6,475 nt of DNA. It comes from Fidelibacterota bacterium (lineage in GTDB: Bacteria; Fidelibacterota; Marinisomatia; Marinisomatales; J089). The position numbers were made by a program, and so were the translations under genes. A model generated the notes under the pieces. It was not told the DNA's origin. It saw only the letters and a program-made list of their open reading frames with translations, and searched no databases. Location of the stretch: contig RFIZ01000035.1 in the NCBI GenBank assembly GCA_003695105.1, positions 1-6,475 on the forward strand. Reading direction: 5' to 3'. Every line of letters begins with the position of its first letter. Position 1 is the first letter of the stretch. This document shows, in pieces, positions 5,512-6,475 of this stretch.

Positions 5512-6475
5512 CTAAGTGGGGTTAGACTTGTTCCTTCCCAAAGAGTTGTCATCGGATGGGGAGGGAAGGTATTTTTCTTTGATGGATTGTAAATATTCGA
5601 AGGCGGCCTCGTAGGTATTTTCGATTTCTCCGTCCAGGATGGCGTCCTCAATCGCCTTCTTAATCACGCCGACCAGACGCCCTTCCTGGAGATGACATTC
5701 CTTCATAATCACGTCACCCCGAACCGGAGATTGAAAGGCCCGCATTTCGTCCCGGGTGCGGACATGCTGCATTTTTTTTTCCACGCGATCAAAATTCCCC
5801 AGATATCGCCGCACCAGGCGGGGGTTTTTGGTGGTGATGTCGGCCCGGCAGAGAATCATCAGGTCGTCCAGATCCTCCCCGGCGGCTACCATCAGGCGAC
5901 GCACCGCCGAGTCTGTCACTTCTTCCTTGGCCAGAGCGATGGGACGCAAATGCAGGCGGATCATTTTTTCCAGGTATTCCCGGTATTCGTTACTGAGCTT
6001 CATCCGGCGACCCACCCTGGAAAAAAGACGAGCCCCGATTTCATCGTGACCGTGAAAGGTGAATCCCTTCCGGGGATCGATCCGGCGGGTACGGGGTTTG
6101 GCAATGTCATGGACCAGAGCCGCAAAACGAACCCGGGTTTTGTCCGTCAATTGGGCGGCATTATCCACGACCTGAAGCGTGTGAAGAAAAATATCCTTGT
6201 GGTGCCATTCCTTGGGCTGATCCAGGCCCACCATGGCTTCGATTTCAGGAAATACGAGGGCCAGGATACCCGTTTTCTGCAGTAGAAGGAATCCGACGGA
6301 GGGCTTCGGTGTAGACAGGATTTTCAGGATTTCCGCCGTGATGCGCTCCCAGGACACGATGGATATCCGCCGGGCCTGGGACCGCATAGCCAGCGCCACG
6401 GCTGGATCGAGGTCAAAACCCAGTTTGGCGGCAAAATAGGCCGCCCGTAACATCCGCAGCGGGTCATCACTAAAC
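5512..6475 (-). CDS. cca: CCA tRNA nucleotidyltransferase family protein with HD domain (5' end missing)
   Basis: The last 320 codons of a class II nucleotidyltransferase gene are visible; the 5' end lies beyond the window. The frame runs unbroken to the window edge with FSDDPLRMLRAAYFAAKLGF, the conserved junction after the catalytic head in CCA-adding enzymes and poly(A) polymerases, so the Met at 6453 is internal, not the start. Numbering from that Met, a helical RNA-binding neck covers about 20-80. An HD phosphohydrolase-type domain follows, with H84/H85, H91, HD115-116 (LVHDIAKP), H134, H136 and H168 visible. The tail has LCRADITTKNP (201-211) and a short hydrophilic C-terminus. The family adds or repairs the 3' CCA of tRNA in the cytoplasm, and HD-bearing members can also remove terminal phosphates. 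The catalytic DxD motif is outside the window, so a CC-adding, A-adding or poly(A) polymerase role cannot be excluded. The following gene starts 16 nt downstream without a visible terminator. Confidence 0.9.
   Translation of the reverse strand, partial: FSDDPLRMLRAAYFAAKLGFDLDPAVALAMRSQARRISIVSWERITAEILKILSTPKPSVGFLLLQKTGILALVFPEIEAMVGLDQPKEWHHKDIFLHTLQVVDNAAQLTDKTRVRFAALVHDIAKPRTRRIDPRKGFTFHGHDEIGARLFSRVGRRMKLSNEYREYLEKMIRLHLRPIALAKEEVTDSAVRRLMVAAGEDLDDLMILCRADITTKNPRLVRRYLGNFDRVEKKMQHVRTRDEMRAFQSPVRGDVIMKECHLQEGRLVGVIKKAIEDAILDGEIENTYEAAFEYLQSIKEKYLPSPSDDNSLGRNKSNPT

Noticed and set aside
5586..5591. TACAAT on the minus strand as a possible -10 box before the Yip1-like gene
   Set aside because: The hexamer about 17 bases upstream reads TACGAG, not a -35 match. 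A promoter here remains possible but is not supported.
5496..5651. Upstream extension of the Yip1-like gene by 52 codons
   Set aside because: It overlaps the 3' end of the nucleotidyltransferase gene in another frame and is Pro/Ser/Thr/Lys-rich. A strong ribosome site precedes the internal ATG at 5495.
5692..6285. Plus-strand open frame (197 codons) opposite the nucleotidyltransferase gene
   Set aside because: It is in register with the minus-strand gene and its translation has no domain signature.

Overview
The window looks like Gram-negative chromosomal DNA of middling to slightly high G+C (mid-50s percent by eye). It encodes an outer-membrane TolC-type channel and a periplasmic adaptor, so the cell must have two membranes. 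The set Yip1-like membrane protein, TolC, adaptor, free-standing ABC ATPase and paired MacB/FtsX permeases, next to a Cca-type tRNA nucleotidyltransferase with an HD domain, suggests Bacteroidota/FCB-group, Calditrichota/KSB1-like or related lineages. That placement is inference from gene order and protein style, not something the window proves.

Every supported gene is on the minus strand, so transcription runs from high to low coordinates. In that order: (1) 3' part of a CCA tRNA nucleotidyltransferase/poly(A) polymerase-family gene (5512-6475, 5' end outside the window); (2) a 242-aa Yip1-like multi-pass membrane protein (4767-5495); (3) a 449-aa TolC-family outer-membrane factor (3410-4759); (4) a 438-aa membrane-anchored periplasmic adaptor (2090-3406); (5) a 231-aa MacB/LolD-type ABC ATPase (1393-2088); (6) a 404-aa MacB-type permease (161-1375); (7) the first 56 codons of a second permease of the same type (1-168). 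Spacings are 16, 7, 3, 1 and 17 nt, then an 8-nt overlap. Coding density is almost complete and no gap exceeds 17 nt. I see no convincing promoter or terminator, so this reads as part of one long operon whose promoter lies upstream of, or hidden inside, the tRNA-processing gene.

Genes 3-7 form a coherent tripartite efflux machine of the MacA-MacB-TolC kind. The difference from E. coli is that the ATPase is a separate polypeptide and two permease genes follow it, which suggests a heterodimeric permease. The adaptor carries an R-x3-L-x6-S hairpin-tip signature and the channel carries the two matching helix-turn tip motifs, so the adaptor and channel look like true partners. The transported substrate cannot be read from the sequence. 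The Yip1-like protein is the least understood member; its stop codon is embedded in the ribosome binding site of the channel gene, which ties it closely to the transporter.

No RNA genes, mobile elements, CRISPR arrays, attachment sites or origins were found. The window is mostly a well-organised example of known families. The points worth a second look are the Yip1 link, the paired permeases, the non-ATG starts and the charged insert in the adaptor.
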